DNA from: Firmicutes bacterium UBA7510
GTDB taxonomy: Bacteria; Bacillota; Clostridia; Tissierellales; Sedimentibacteraceae
Direction of reading: 5' to 3'
NCBI GenBank assembly: GCA_002479485.1
Contig: DLNM01000039.1
Location: 17,494 to 81,493, forward strand
Length of the DNA: 64,000 nucleotides
The position numbers and the translations under genes are program-made. The notes beneath the pieces are model-generated. The model was not told the origin of the DNA and searched no databases. It saw nothing but the letters and a program-made list of their open reading frames with translations. This document shows, in pieces, positions 35,833 to 44,689 of the stretch (the first letter of the stretch is position 1; each line of letters opens with the position of its first letter).

Positions 35833-35923
35833 TAGTTCCTCCCTTTAAACATTAAATTTCGTTTAAATATTATTAAATATTATAACATAGTCATAATTCA
35901 ATTGCAACGAAAGATAAATAAGA

Positions 35924-35956
35924 ACAGCGTCAAATATTAAATAAATTTGACGCTGT
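35924..35956 (-). terminator. Terminator of the WG-repeat/SLH gene
   Basis: ACAGCGTCAAAT (35924-35935) pairs perfectly with ATTTGACGCTGT (35945-35956) about 30 bases after the minus-strand stop codon, followed by a T-rich stretch. Confidence 0.75.
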
Positions 35957-35986
35957 GGATTTAACTGTATTTTTACTATTTTTTAT

Positions 35987-37801
35987 CTATTTAGTTATTA
36001 AAACGTTAAATAATCTATATATTGTAATATAAGCTTGTTCACGATTGTAGCTGTCATTAGGTGCAAAATTGTTGTTTTCCTTACCATTCATAATTCCAAG
36101 TCCTGATACAAAATTCACAGCTTCTTTTGCATAATTAGCTATATTTTTACTATCGTTGAAAGCCTTACTTTCATCTGTAGATTCTTTACCTAAAAACTTA
36201 GCTGTACGCATCAATAAAGCAGCAGCATCTTGACGTGTAATAGTATCATATGGTGCAAATTTTCCTTCACCTTTGCCGTTTATAATTCCTAAAGCCTGTG
36301 CAGCTATTACATTTTTATCTGTAGTATCTACAAAAGGATATTTGCTTATTAATTGATATAAGGTTTCTCCTGTTTTTTCCTTAATAACTGCATTTATATC
36401 TTTTCCAGCGATTTCTTCGATTGCTCTTACAACTAATGCTGCAAAATCAACACGAGTTGTATCAGTTCTGTACATGTTTTGTAAATTAGAAGGTACTAAG
36501 TTATTTTCTATAGCTAGTGTAACTTCTTTTAAAGCCCAGCTATCCATTTCAGCTGCTGTTGGCAGAGAAGGAATGAAAGTTACTTTTCCAAATCCATATT
36601 TACCATTTTCATTGATTATAACATACTTACCTGGAGTACGTATTACATATCTATCATTGCCGTCTTCATCTGTTCCATTTACAGCAAAGTAAGAATCTAT
36701 AGGAAGCTTATCTGTGCCTTCAACTTTTTTACCTGTTTTATCTATGCAATATGCAGTATTACCAATACGTGCAACGGCTAATCCATTATAAAAACCCGAA
36801 ACATCATCAAATTGCGGAGCAATTACTTCATTTCCATAAATATCAATAAAGCCATATTTTCCATCTTTAGAAAAAGAAGCAACACCTTCAATAAATGGAC
36901 GTAAACTTTCATATTTAAAAGGAATTACAGTTTTTCCAGTTATGTCAATAGCACCCCATTTTTCATCTGTATCACATACACTGGCTAATGAATAGTCATT
37001 AAAAACTTTATATTCTGAATAAATATTTTTAACGAAAAAATTTGAAAAACGCTTGTTATTCACTATTTTTCCGCTAGTATTTATAATGTTCCAATAACCT
37101 TCGCCTAAATTTTCATCATAAAATCCAGCAAATGCCAAACCCTGATTAAAAGGTCTTACTGCAACAAATTCCTTGTCTTCAAATAATAATTTACCTGTTT
37201 TTTGGTCAATATATCTGAAAAAACTAGATGCAGGTAAATATACAGTAGCTATGCCTTCAGTAGGAGCGTATAAAGGAGCATATTCTCCCATACTAGTTAA
37301 AAGTTCCTTTCCATCTGGACCGAATGCATAAGAACTATCTCCATCGTGCATAACTAAAATTCCATTGTATAAAAATTGAGTAGTTTCCGTAACATCAAAG
37401 TATTCCGCTTCATAATATGTGTTAAATTGTGATTTATCAGCTGTTGTAAGCGGAACATAATTACCAGCTCTATCTACAAATCCCCAGTTAATTACTGTGT
37501 ATTCACCATATTCATCCTTCTGAGTACCTATAGTGCCTACTAAAGCTTTATTCTCCGAGAATGAATACGCTATATCGTATTTAAATTGAATAATTGTTTT
37601 TCCTGTTGTATCTATGTAACCCCATTTATCATTCTTCATAACTGCAGCTAAATCATCAGAAAAACCACGAGTGTCATCATATTCAGGTTTAATAATTTGA
37701 GAGTATAAAAATTCATTTGCAAATACATTTGTAGGTATTATAGTGAAAATTAATAGTGCAGATAATGTAAAGGCCAAAGCCTTTTTAAAAAAATGCTTCA
37801 T
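35987..37801 (-). CDS. WG-repeat surface protein with C-terminal SLH domains
   Basis: The 604 residues start with a signal peptide (about 1-28). Residues 40-400 contain WG repeats (KWGYIDTTGK, KWGAIDITGK, KYGFIDIYGN and several degenerate copies), a beta-rich repeat often found in surface or periplasmic proteins. Residues about 410-600 hold three SLH motifs. It is therefore a wall-anchored protein probably involved in binding. The combination of WG repeats and SLH is uncommon. Confidence 0.87.
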   Translation of the reverse strand: MKHFFKKALAFTLSALLIFTIIPTNVFANEFLYSQIIKPEYDDTRGFSDDLAAVMKNDKWGYIDTTGKTIIQFKYDIAYSFSENKALVGTIGTQKDEYGEYTVINWGFVDRAGNYVPLTTADKSQFNTYYEAEYFDVTETTQFLYNGILVMHDGDSSYAFGPDGKELLTSMGEYAPLYAPTEGIATVYLPASSFFRYIDQKTGKLLFEDKEFVAVRPFNQGLAFAGFYDENLGEGYWNIINTSGKIVNNKRFSNFFVKNIYSEYKVFNDYSLASVCDTDEKWGAIDITGKTVIPFKYESLRPFIEGVASFSKDGKYGFIDIYGNEVIAPQFDDVSGFYNGLAVARIGNTAYCIDKTGKKVEGTDKLPIDSYFAVNGTDEDGNDRYVIRTPGKYVIINENGKYGFGKVTFIPSLPTAAEMDSWALKEVTLAIENNLVPSNLQNMYRTDTTRVDFAALVVRAIEEIAGKDINAVIKEKTGETLYQLISKYPFVDTTDKNVIAAQALGIINGKGEGKFAPYDTITRQDAAALLMRTAKFLGKESTDESKAFNDSKNIANYAKEAVNFVSGLGIMNGKENNNFAPNDSYNREQAYITIYRLFNVLITK

Positions 37802-38042
37802 TTTTCCTCCAAATAATTGTTTTATTTTATATTTTTGTTACAATATGTAAATTATATTTCATAGTTAAGATTTTGTCAATATTGTCACATTATGTAATAT
37901 AACAATAAACGTGTCTATAACCTTATTAAGTCACATAAGAGTCTTTTATATACAAGGTAAATATATGTTAGATCATTAAATTATTATTTATTTTTCACCA
38001 CTATGCTGTTAAAATAATAATAGTAATATAAGGGGGACAATT

Positions 38043-38678
38043 ATGCAAAGAATTACAGCTATTGAGGTTCAAAAAAACAATCAGGATAGAGTTAGTATTT
38101 TTTTAGATAATAAGTTTGCTTTTGGCTTAGATATGACTTTATATTTAAAATATAATCTAAAAAAGGACATGGAGCTAGAAGAAGATTTCATCGAAACTAT
38201 TCTAAAAGCTGAAGAAATAAACAAGTCCTTAAACTATGCAATTAGCTTACTATCAAGAAAAGATAAAACTAAAAAAGAAATTGAAGATAAGCTTCTTAAT
38301 AAAGGCTATGACATAGAAATAGTTGGTAAAGTTTTAGACAAATTAAAGGAATATAATTATATAAACGACGAAATATATTGTGAAAAGTATATAAACGATA
38401 AAATAAAATTCACAAAGTACGGTAAAAATAAAATTAAAGCAAATTTATATGCCAAAGGTGTCGATAAAGACATCATTTCCCGGAAAATAATAGAAATTGA
38501 TAATAATTTTGAATATGATAGAGCTTTAGAGTTAGCAAGAAAAAAGCTACCCTCATTACAAAAATACGACAAATTTAAAATTAGAGCAAAGCTTGGGAAT
38601 CACTTAATTTCGAAGGGCTTTGATTATGATGTTGTAAATAAGGTTATAAATAAGGTTATTAAAGAAATAAAAATTTAG
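38043..38678 (+). CDS. recX: RecX regulator of RecA
   Basis: The 211 residues are all-helical with the RecX repeat pattern (LLSRKDKTKKEIEDKLLNKGYD, YINDEIYCEKYINDKI, KGVDKDIISR). RecX binds RecA filaments and limits recombination. It is a lone plus-strand gene among minus-strand surface genes. Its stop codon lies within the start of a MITE-like repeat (copy 2), so the element may have supplied the end of the gene. Confidence 0.88.
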   Translation: MQRITAIEVQKNNQDRVSIFLDNKFAFGLDMTLYLKYNLKKDMELEEDFIETILKAEEINKSLNYAISLLSRKDKTKKEIEDKLLNKGYDIEIVGKVLDKLKEYNYINDEIYCEKYINDKIKFTKYGKNKIKANLYAKGVDKDIISRKIIEIDNNFEYDRALELARKKLPSLQKYDKFKIRAKLGNHLISKGFDYDVVNKVINKVIKEIKI

Positions 38679-38840
38679 TTTAATAAGTTAGTAGACAAAT
38701 AATTGCTTCGACTTACTTCTACTACGAAGCTAAGGAAAGCGAAGCAGATAAAAAAAGTTTATGCGACTTCAATGAGATTTACCCTCATTATAAAAATCAA
38801 GGGAAATCTCATTGCGGAGACAGAAACTTTTTTTATATTT
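38668..38840 (+). repeat. MITE-like repeat, copy 2
   Basis: The first 60 bases match copy 1 almost exactly, including the terminal repeat TTAGTAGACA. The middle is different but still highly structured: CAATGAGATTT pairs with AAATCTCATTG, inside an outer AAAAAAAGTTT/AAACTTTTTTT stem. No right-hand terminal repeat is clear, so the copy may be truncated. Its left end covers the recX stop codon. Confidence 0.65.
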
Positions 38841-38931
38841 ATTGCACACCTTAAATTCACAACAAAATCATGTCGAAGAAAACACTCTCTACAAAGATTT
38901 CACTTGCCAATACATTAGCTAAGTTAAATTC

Positions 38932-40770
38932 CTATTTATTTGTTGTCGCTATAATTACTCTTACTCTGTTACCAGCCTTATATCCACTATCAATATATGC
39001 TTTTAAAGTATATTTTTCTAAACTTGATACACTAGATAAATCTGTTAAGTAATATGAGTTATCCTTATATAAATATACTTGAATATTATCTGATAGCATA
39101 TATTTTTGATTATTACTTAATACAAAAGTTTCGCCAACTGTAGTAACATTAACACTTGATAAATTTTTAATGCTTTTTATATTGCCATTTTCATAGCTAA
39201 ACATTGCAGGTCCTACAGCGACATTAAAAATACTATTTGGTGTATTAAGAACTGAACTTTTTCCATTGATTAAGTATTGATAAGTACCTTGAAGAACCAA
39301 CTTATTGTCTACATTTGTATCAATTTCTTCAACACTTGTTACTATACCATAAGTTGATAAGTCACCAGTAGCATCGTTTAAAATTAATTTATCAATTTGT
39401 CCTGATGAGTTCAGAGTATAATATTTTATATTACTTCCACTTAGATTTATCTTATCTATTCTATTAGGATAAATTACAGAAAACTCTCCATATTGATTAA
39501 CATCTAAAATTTCAACATTTTCGGCAAATTTATAATTTGATAGATTTATATTTTTTTCTGATGCCCTTCTTATTTGCAAATTACCATTAGTATACTCAAC
39601 AGATACAACACTTCCAACACTTATAGAACCGGAATACACATATTTCTGTGTAGTACCATCAGTTAATGCTATTACAATTTCATTTTTCAAGGCTCCATTA
39701 TCAGACACTAGCTTGTTTGAAGATATAACAACTCCGCAGTAAGTATTTTCAACCTTATTTGCAGACACTACATCTACTACCTCTCCATTCATACCAAGCA
39801 ATAAAACTACAGTATCTCCTATTGAGAATTCTCCTGTTGCAGACATTTTGTGTGTTGATGCTGAAGATGATAATGTGTAGCTGTTTCCAGCTACTGTAAC
39901 ACTGGAAGGTGCTGATATATCAGGAGTTGCAACTGCATAAGTACCAACAATTTTATTAGAATAAGCCCAAATAGACTTTAAATTTTGGTTATAATATACA
40001 ACATCATAAGTAGAAATTTTTGAAATATCAGAGCTTACACCATCCCTAAAAACTGTAGCATTAGTTGATGAGAATGGTATAATAGAATTTAAATTATCAC
40101 TAGATACCACATATGGACCTGACAGCTCTTTTTTCAATAAAGAGCTATAATCTATCTCACCATTTGCACTTAATGAATATCCTAATGTTGTAGCATATAT
40201 AGAGCCATTTTTTGTTTTAGAGCTCATTAGGTTATAAAATAAATTCATACAATCTTTTCTTGAAAGATGTTGTCCTTGAGTTTTAAATATATTTTTATCT
40301 AATCCTAGGGATTTGTATTTAGCTAATTGTGCGTTAGGATAAGTACCTTTAAAATCAGAATTTTCGTATCCTAATAATCTAAGTGCAACAGTTGCACCCT
40401 CTTCTAAAGTAATATTGTTTTCAGGTTTAAAAGTGCCATCTATATAACCTGTAAACAATTTTAAGTCTACGGCTAGTTTTATGTATACAGCAGACCATCT
40501 GTTATATTTAACATCCTTAAAAACAGAATAATTTGAATTTTCAGCAACACTATCCTTATAGGTCGATGCCATAATTATCATTTTAGCAAACTGTTCTCTT
40601 GTAACATTACTATTCAATTCCATATTGCCTTTTTCATCGCCAATCATAATTCCAAGCAATTTAACTGTCTGTTCTACTAATTTCTGATCATTTATATCTG
40701 AAAAAGCAACTACCTGTATGCACATTACAGAAATAAGGCATATAATAATAATTTTTTTTAATATTCTCAT
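38932..40770 (-). CDS. SLH-domain surface protein
   Basis: The 612 residues have a signal peptide (about 1-22), three SLH motifs near the N-terminus (for example YIDGTFKPENNITLEEGATVA) and a long beta-rich C-terminal region resembling that of the protein at 33964. I use the ATG at 40770, preceded by GGAGG; a start four codons earlier overlaps this site. It is downstream of the MacAB-like exporter on the same strand, separated by 65 bp of tandem repeats, and may be cotranscribed. Confidence 0.85.
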   Translation of the reverse strand: MRILKKIIIICLISVMCIQVVAFSDINDQKLVEQTVKLLGIMIGDEKGNMELNSNVTREQFAKMIIMASTYKDSVAENSNYSVFKDVKYNRWSAVYIKLAVDLKLFTGYIDGTFKPENNITLEEGATVALRLLGYENSDFKGTYPNAQLAKYKSLGLDKNIFKTQGQHLSRKDCMNLFYNLMSSKTKNGSIYATTLGYSLSANGEIDYSSLLKKELSGPYVVSSDNLNSIIPFSSTNATVFRDGVSSDISKISTYDVVYYNQNLKSIWAYSNKIVGTYAVATPDISAPSSVTVAGNSYTLSSSASTHKMSATGEFSIGDTVVLLLGMNGEVVDVVSANKVENTYCGVVISSNKLVSDNGALKNEIVIALTDGTTQKYVYSGSISVGSVVSVEYTNGNLQIRRASEKNINLSNYKFAENVEILDVNQYGEFSVIYPNRIDKINLSGSNIKYYTLNSSGQIDKLILNDATGDLSTYGIVTSVEEIDTNVDNKLVLQGTYQYLINGKSSVLNTPNSIFNVAVGPAMFSYENGNIKSIKNLSSVNVTTVGETFVLSNNQKYMLSDNIQVYLYKDNSYYLTDLSSVSSLEKYTLKAYIDSGYKAGNRVRVIIATTNK

Positions 40771-40783
40771 CTTTTCCTCCAAG

Positions 40784-40843
40784 TTTATTCTCTGAGAATT
40801 TTTATTCTTTGAGAATTTTTATTCTGTGAGAATTCTTATTCTC
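40784..40843 (-). repeat. 17-bp tandem palindromic repeat between the exporter and SLH genes
   Basis: Three full copies and part of a fourth of the unit TTTATTCTCTGAGAATT lie head to tail with a strict 17-bp period. Each has an ATTCT-x-x-GAGAAT palindrome and the middle bases vary (CT, TT, GT). The last copy runs into the stop codon of the permease gene. Confidence 0.75.
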
Positions 40844-42029
40844 TATGTAGAGCATCTATAGGATTTAATTTAGCTGCCTTTTTAGCAGGCAAATAGCCAA
40901 ATAAAATTCCTATTGCTACTGATATTGTAAAAGCACCAAACACGGCAAATGTAGATGGTATAACTTTTAGATCAGTATCTAAAGCTACTACTACAATACT
41001 AGTCGCTATATAAGAAAGCATATATCCTACTAAAATTCCTACAAACCCACCTAAAGCACTTGTAGTAGCTGCCTCTATAACGAACTGCCTCATAATATGC
41101 TTTTGCTTAGCACCTAAAGCCTTTCTAATACCAATTTCCCTTGTACGCTCTGATACAGAAACAAGCATTATATTCATAATTCCAATGCCACCAACTACCA
41201 AAGATATAGCAGCAATAGAAGCAAGAATTGTTACCATAACCTTTATCATACTGCTCATTGTGTCTAATATTTCTGCCATGCTTATTACTGAATATGCATT
41301 ATCGCTTCCAAACACATCATACAACTTATTCTCTAACAATTGTTTTGAAACTGATATATTATCCTCAGAAACTACTGAAAAGTTATAAGAAGAAATATTA
41401 CCTATATATGATATTTTCGATGCATTAGAATATGGAATATATACAATATCATCAGTACTTCCCTCTTCACTTTCGGCTTCCTCTGACATTACTCCAATAA
41501 TAGTATAGGTATTACCATTTATCTTAAGACTTTTACCTAACGAATCTCCTAGAAAATATGTATCATCTATGTAATTCCCGACTACACAAACCTTATTCCT
41601 ACGTAGTATATCAATATATTCAATATATCTCCCACTATCCAGCGAATACTGTTTCATACTTATGTAATCCTCTCCCGTACCCATGATAGTTGTATATTTT
41701 AAAGTTTCATTACCTATTTTAACACTTCCATTTACATTAACTGTAGGTGATACTGCCTCAAAATATTCTTTATTTTCTTCAACAAAGGCATACAAATCAT
41801 CTACATCAATGCTTCTTGAACTTCCTCTGCCCATTACATTTACAGTTAAAATATTCGTCCCCATGCTAGCAAAGCTGTCCTTCATATATGTCTCCATACC
41901 ATTACCTAAACCAACAATTACTATAACTGCTGCAACACCGATAATAATACCAAGCATTGTAAGCAAAGAACGTACTTTACTAGCCATAATACTTTTTATA
42001 GCTAGCTTAAATGATTGTACAAAGCTCAT
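40836..42029 (-). CDS. MacB-like ABC transporter permease
   Basis: The 397 residues have an N-terminal helix, a MacB-type extracytoplasmic domain (about 45-230) and three C-terminal membrane helices with the FtsX-type signature (GIMNIMLVSVSERTREIGIRKALGA). It should act with the ATPase and adaptor just upstream. The start overlaps the ATPase stop by four bases, so translation is coupled. Confidence 0.92.
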   Translation of the reverse strand: MSFVQSFKLAIKSIMASKVRSLLTMLGIIIGVAAVIVIVGLGNGMETYMKDSFASMGTNILTVNVMGRGSSRSIDVDDLYAFVEENKEYFEAVSPTVNVNGSVKIGNETLKYTTIMGTGEDYISMKQYSLDSGRYIEYIDILRRNKVCVVGNYIDDTYFLGDSLGKSLKINGNTYTIIGVMSEEAESEEGSTDDIVYIPYSNASKISYIGNISSYNFSVVSEDNISVSKQLLENKLYDVFGSDNAYSVISMAEILDTMSSMIKVMVTILASIAAISLVVGGIGIMNIMLVSVSERTREIGIRKALGAKQKHIMRQFVIEAATTSALGGFVGILVGYMLSYIATSIVVVALDTDLKVIPSTFAVFGAFTISVAIGILFGYLPAKKAAKLNPIDALHRE

Positions 42030-42760
42030 ATGTCCTCTTCCTCCTCGTCATCAGCAGTAATAACAGCATCTTTTCCATCTGAAGGACCGTCATACATAAT
42101 TTTTCCATCAGCAAGCCTAATTATCCTTTGTGCTTGCTTTGCAATAGAATTATCATGTGTTATTAAAACTATAGTATTGCCATCTTGATGCAATGTTTTT
42201 AATAGTCTTAATACTTCTTTTCCAGTTTTAGAGTCAAGTGCACCTGTAGGCTCATCTGCAAGTATAACAGAGGGCTCTCCAACTAATGCCCTAGCTATAG
42301 AAACACGTTGTTGCTGACCACCAGAGAGCTGAGTTGGTAGATTTTTTATTTTATCTATTAATCCAACCTTTTCTAGCGCAATTTTTGACTTTTCTTCCCT
42401 TTCCTTTTTTCCTACACCTGCATACATTAAGGACATTTCAACATTTTCCAAAACATTTATTTTAGCTAATAGGTTATATTGTTGAAATATGAATCCTAGT
42501 TTTTCATTCCGAATTGTAGCCAATTCATCATCATCCATTTGACTTACATCTTGACCATCTAAAAAATATTCTCCAGAAGTAGGTACATCTAAACAGCCTA
42601 TAATATTCATGCAAGTCGATTTACCAGAACCGGATTGCCCTACTATGGCAACAAATTCTCCCTTATATATCTTCATCGAAATACCGTCAACTGCCTTAAC
42701 AATTTCATCACCCATAGGATATATCTTATATACATTTTTAAATTCTATAAGTGGTATCAT
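42026..42760 (-). CDS. MacB-like ABC transporter ATPase
   Basis: The 244 residues have a Walker A motif (GQSGSGKST), signature (LSGGQQQRVSIARAL), Walker B (ILADEPTGALDS) and H-loop (ITHD). The LolD/MacB-type sequence fits its place between an adaptor and a permease. It powers export of peptides, lipids or drugs by the three-part machine. Confidence 0.94.
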   Translation of the reverse strand: MIPLIEFKNVYKIYPMGDEIVKAVDGISMKIYKGEFVAIVGQSGSGKSTCMNIIGCLDVPTSGEYFLDGQDVSQMDDDELATIRNEKLGFIFQQYNLLAKINVLENVEMSLMYAGVGKKEREEKSKIALEKVGLIDKIKNLPTQLSGGQQQRVSIARALVGEPSVILADEPTGALDSKTGKEVLRLLKTLHQDGNTIVLITHDNSIAKQAQRIIRLADGKIMYDGPSDGKDAVITADDEEEEDI

Positions 42761-44499
42761 GGTCTACCACCTTCGTTTCTATGTTCACCATCAGACATCT
42801 GTTCACCTCCATTTGGAGCTGAATTTTCCATCTCTGGTTCTACATAGAAACCATTCATATTATTTTGAAATGAAGGAATCTGATTAGCAAATGCTATTTC
42901 GTCACCTTCCTTTAGTCCGGAAATAATCTCAATGTAATCGTCGTTGCTTATACCAACTTCAACCTGTACATATTCGTAACCTTCAAGTGGACTTTCGTTT
43001 GAATTTTTATCTTTCTTAGGTTCTTTTTCTCCTTCTGTGTTAGAACTACCTTGCTTCTTAACAAGAACTCTATTACCACGAGCAACAGCTGATATTGGAA
43101 CTGAAAGAACATTCTCTTTATTGACTACATCTATAGAGGCATCTACATTCATTCCAGGTAAAAGCCCTTCAGTCTCATCTATTCGTATAGTAACAGGATA
43201 AACTGTTACTCCGTTTGTAGTAGTGCCATTGATGCTTATTTTTGTTACTTCACCAACATAAGTTTTATTTTCTACAGCTTCTGCTGTGATATTAACCTTC
43301 TGACCTACAACAATTTGTGATATATCAAGTTCATCAACGTTTAATGTCATAGTTAAATAAGATAAATCAAAAATAGTGCATAAATTTTTTCCTGATTCCA
43401 ACTTATCTCCTACCTTATAATTTTTTTCAATTATAGTACCTGATATAGGTGATTTAAAAGTATATTCATCTAAATTCTCATACTGATTTTCAAGTGATAG
43501 CTCAGCATCTCTTAAATTTCTTTCACTGCTATCAATATTATCATTTATTGATGTACTTTCTAAAACAACCATCAATTGACCCTTGGATACAGAATCACCT
43601 TCGTCAACCTTAATTGATACAACATCACCCGAAATACTTGCTTTTATATCTTCTTCAGTTATATATGTAAAATTTGAGCTTTCAACACAAGCAGTATTAT
43701 TTATTACTGCTGTCGCTTTGTCTGATGTAGAAAGTCCTCCTGGATTTTTTACGTTTATAGTAACTCTTTTCACAAGTTTATATCCATCAATTACCTCTTC
43801 AACATTTTTTATGCTTGATATTGTTCCATTTATTTCTTCATATGTACCCTCAACTGTTAAGGTCGCACTCTGTCCAACATAAAAATCTTCAACATCATCA
43901 GAGCTAAAAGCGAGTGTTATACTCATAGTATCGCTATTTCTTATAGTAGCGAGTACTTGCCCAGGTTGAACTGAGTCACCTTTCTTTACGTCAATATTAA
44001 CAACCGTACCACTGTCACTTGCTTTAACATTTAAATCATCCAAGCTTTCAAGTAACCTATTATAACTTTTCTTGCTTTGAGAAACATTTAACTCAGCTTT
44101 TTCTAAATTAGTTTTTGCATCTGAACTATCAATCTCATATAAAACAGTATCCTCTTCTACTATATCCCCTTCTTCAAAAGGCGCATTTAGTATTTCACCT
44201 GAGATGAGCGTTGTAACTGTATACGAATTTGCAGGCTTTAATGTTCCACTACCAGTTAATGTTACTTTAATGTCATTTCTAGTCACAGGCTGAGTTGAGT
44301 AGTTTATGTTGCTCATCATATTTACAGCTTTATTATTTTTGTTCATAAACGAATAAAACACAAAAATAAGTACAATTAAAACTATACCTATTGTTAAAAA
44401 TTTCTTGTATTTTTTTTTCTTATTTTTTTTCGAAACAATTTTAGAAGTACCTATATTATTCACAACATCCCTCTCATTTGAAGTATTTTTTTCTTCCAC
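42757..44499 (-). CDS. HlyD/RND-type efflux adaptor of the MacAB-like exporter
   Basis: The 580 residues have one N-terminal membrane helix (about 29-47), then barrel-sandwich (lipoyl-like) halves around a coiled coil, a beta barrel and a membrane-proximal region. A Lys/Ser/Glu-rich loop and a long Asn/Gly-rich tail follow. It is longer than usual, with duplicated lipoyl-like segments. It forms the extracytoplasmic part of the exporter with the two genes that follow and overlaps the ATPase gene by four bases. Confidence 0.9.
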   Translation of the reverse strand: MEEKNTSNERDVVNNIGTSKIVSKKNKKKKYKKFLTIGIVLIVLIFVFYSFMNKNNKAVNMMSNINYSTQPVTRNDIKVTLTGSGTLKPANSYTVTTLISGEILNAPFEEGDIVEEDTVLYEIDSSDAKTNLEKAELNVSQSKKSYNRLLESLDDLNVKASDSGTVVNIDVKKGDSVQPGQVLATIRNSDTMSITLAFSSDDVEDFYVGQSATLTVEGTYEEINGTISSIKNVEEVIDGYKLVKRVTINVKNPGGLSTSDKATAVINNTACVESSNFTYITEEDIKASISGDVVSIKVDEGDSVSKGQLMVVLESTSINDNIDSSERNLRDAELSLENQYENLDEYTFKSPISGTIIEKNYKVGDKLESGKNLCTIFDLSYLTMTLNVDELDISQIVVGQKVNITAEAVENKTYVGEVTKISINGTTTNGVTVYPVTIRIDETEGLLPGMNVDASIDVVNKENVLSVPISAVARGNRVLVKKQGSSNTEGEKEPKKDKNSNESPLEGYEYVQVEVGISNDDYIEIISGLKEGDEIAFANQIPSFQNNMNGFYVEPEMENSAPNGGEQMSDGEHRNEGGRP

Positions 44500-44630
44500 T
44501 TGTCTTCCTCCTTAATCTCTATTAATTTCATAATATATGTAAAAGCTTAATAAAATATTAAGACCTACCTTTAAATCCCTTATTTCATAAAATATTCAAT
44601 AAATTTTCACAATTTCATCACATAAAAAAT

Positions 44631-44679
44631 TGCGGACAAAAATCAAGTTTATGAGTCTTTTAAACTCTATTTGTCCGCA
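44631..44679 (-). terminator. Terminator of the BceAB-like operon
   Basis: TGCGGACAAA (44631-44640) pairs with TTTGTCCGCA (44670-44679), and the minus strand then runs into a T tract. It lies just after the permease stop codon. Confidence 0.8.
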
Positions 44680-44689
44680 TTATATTAAA

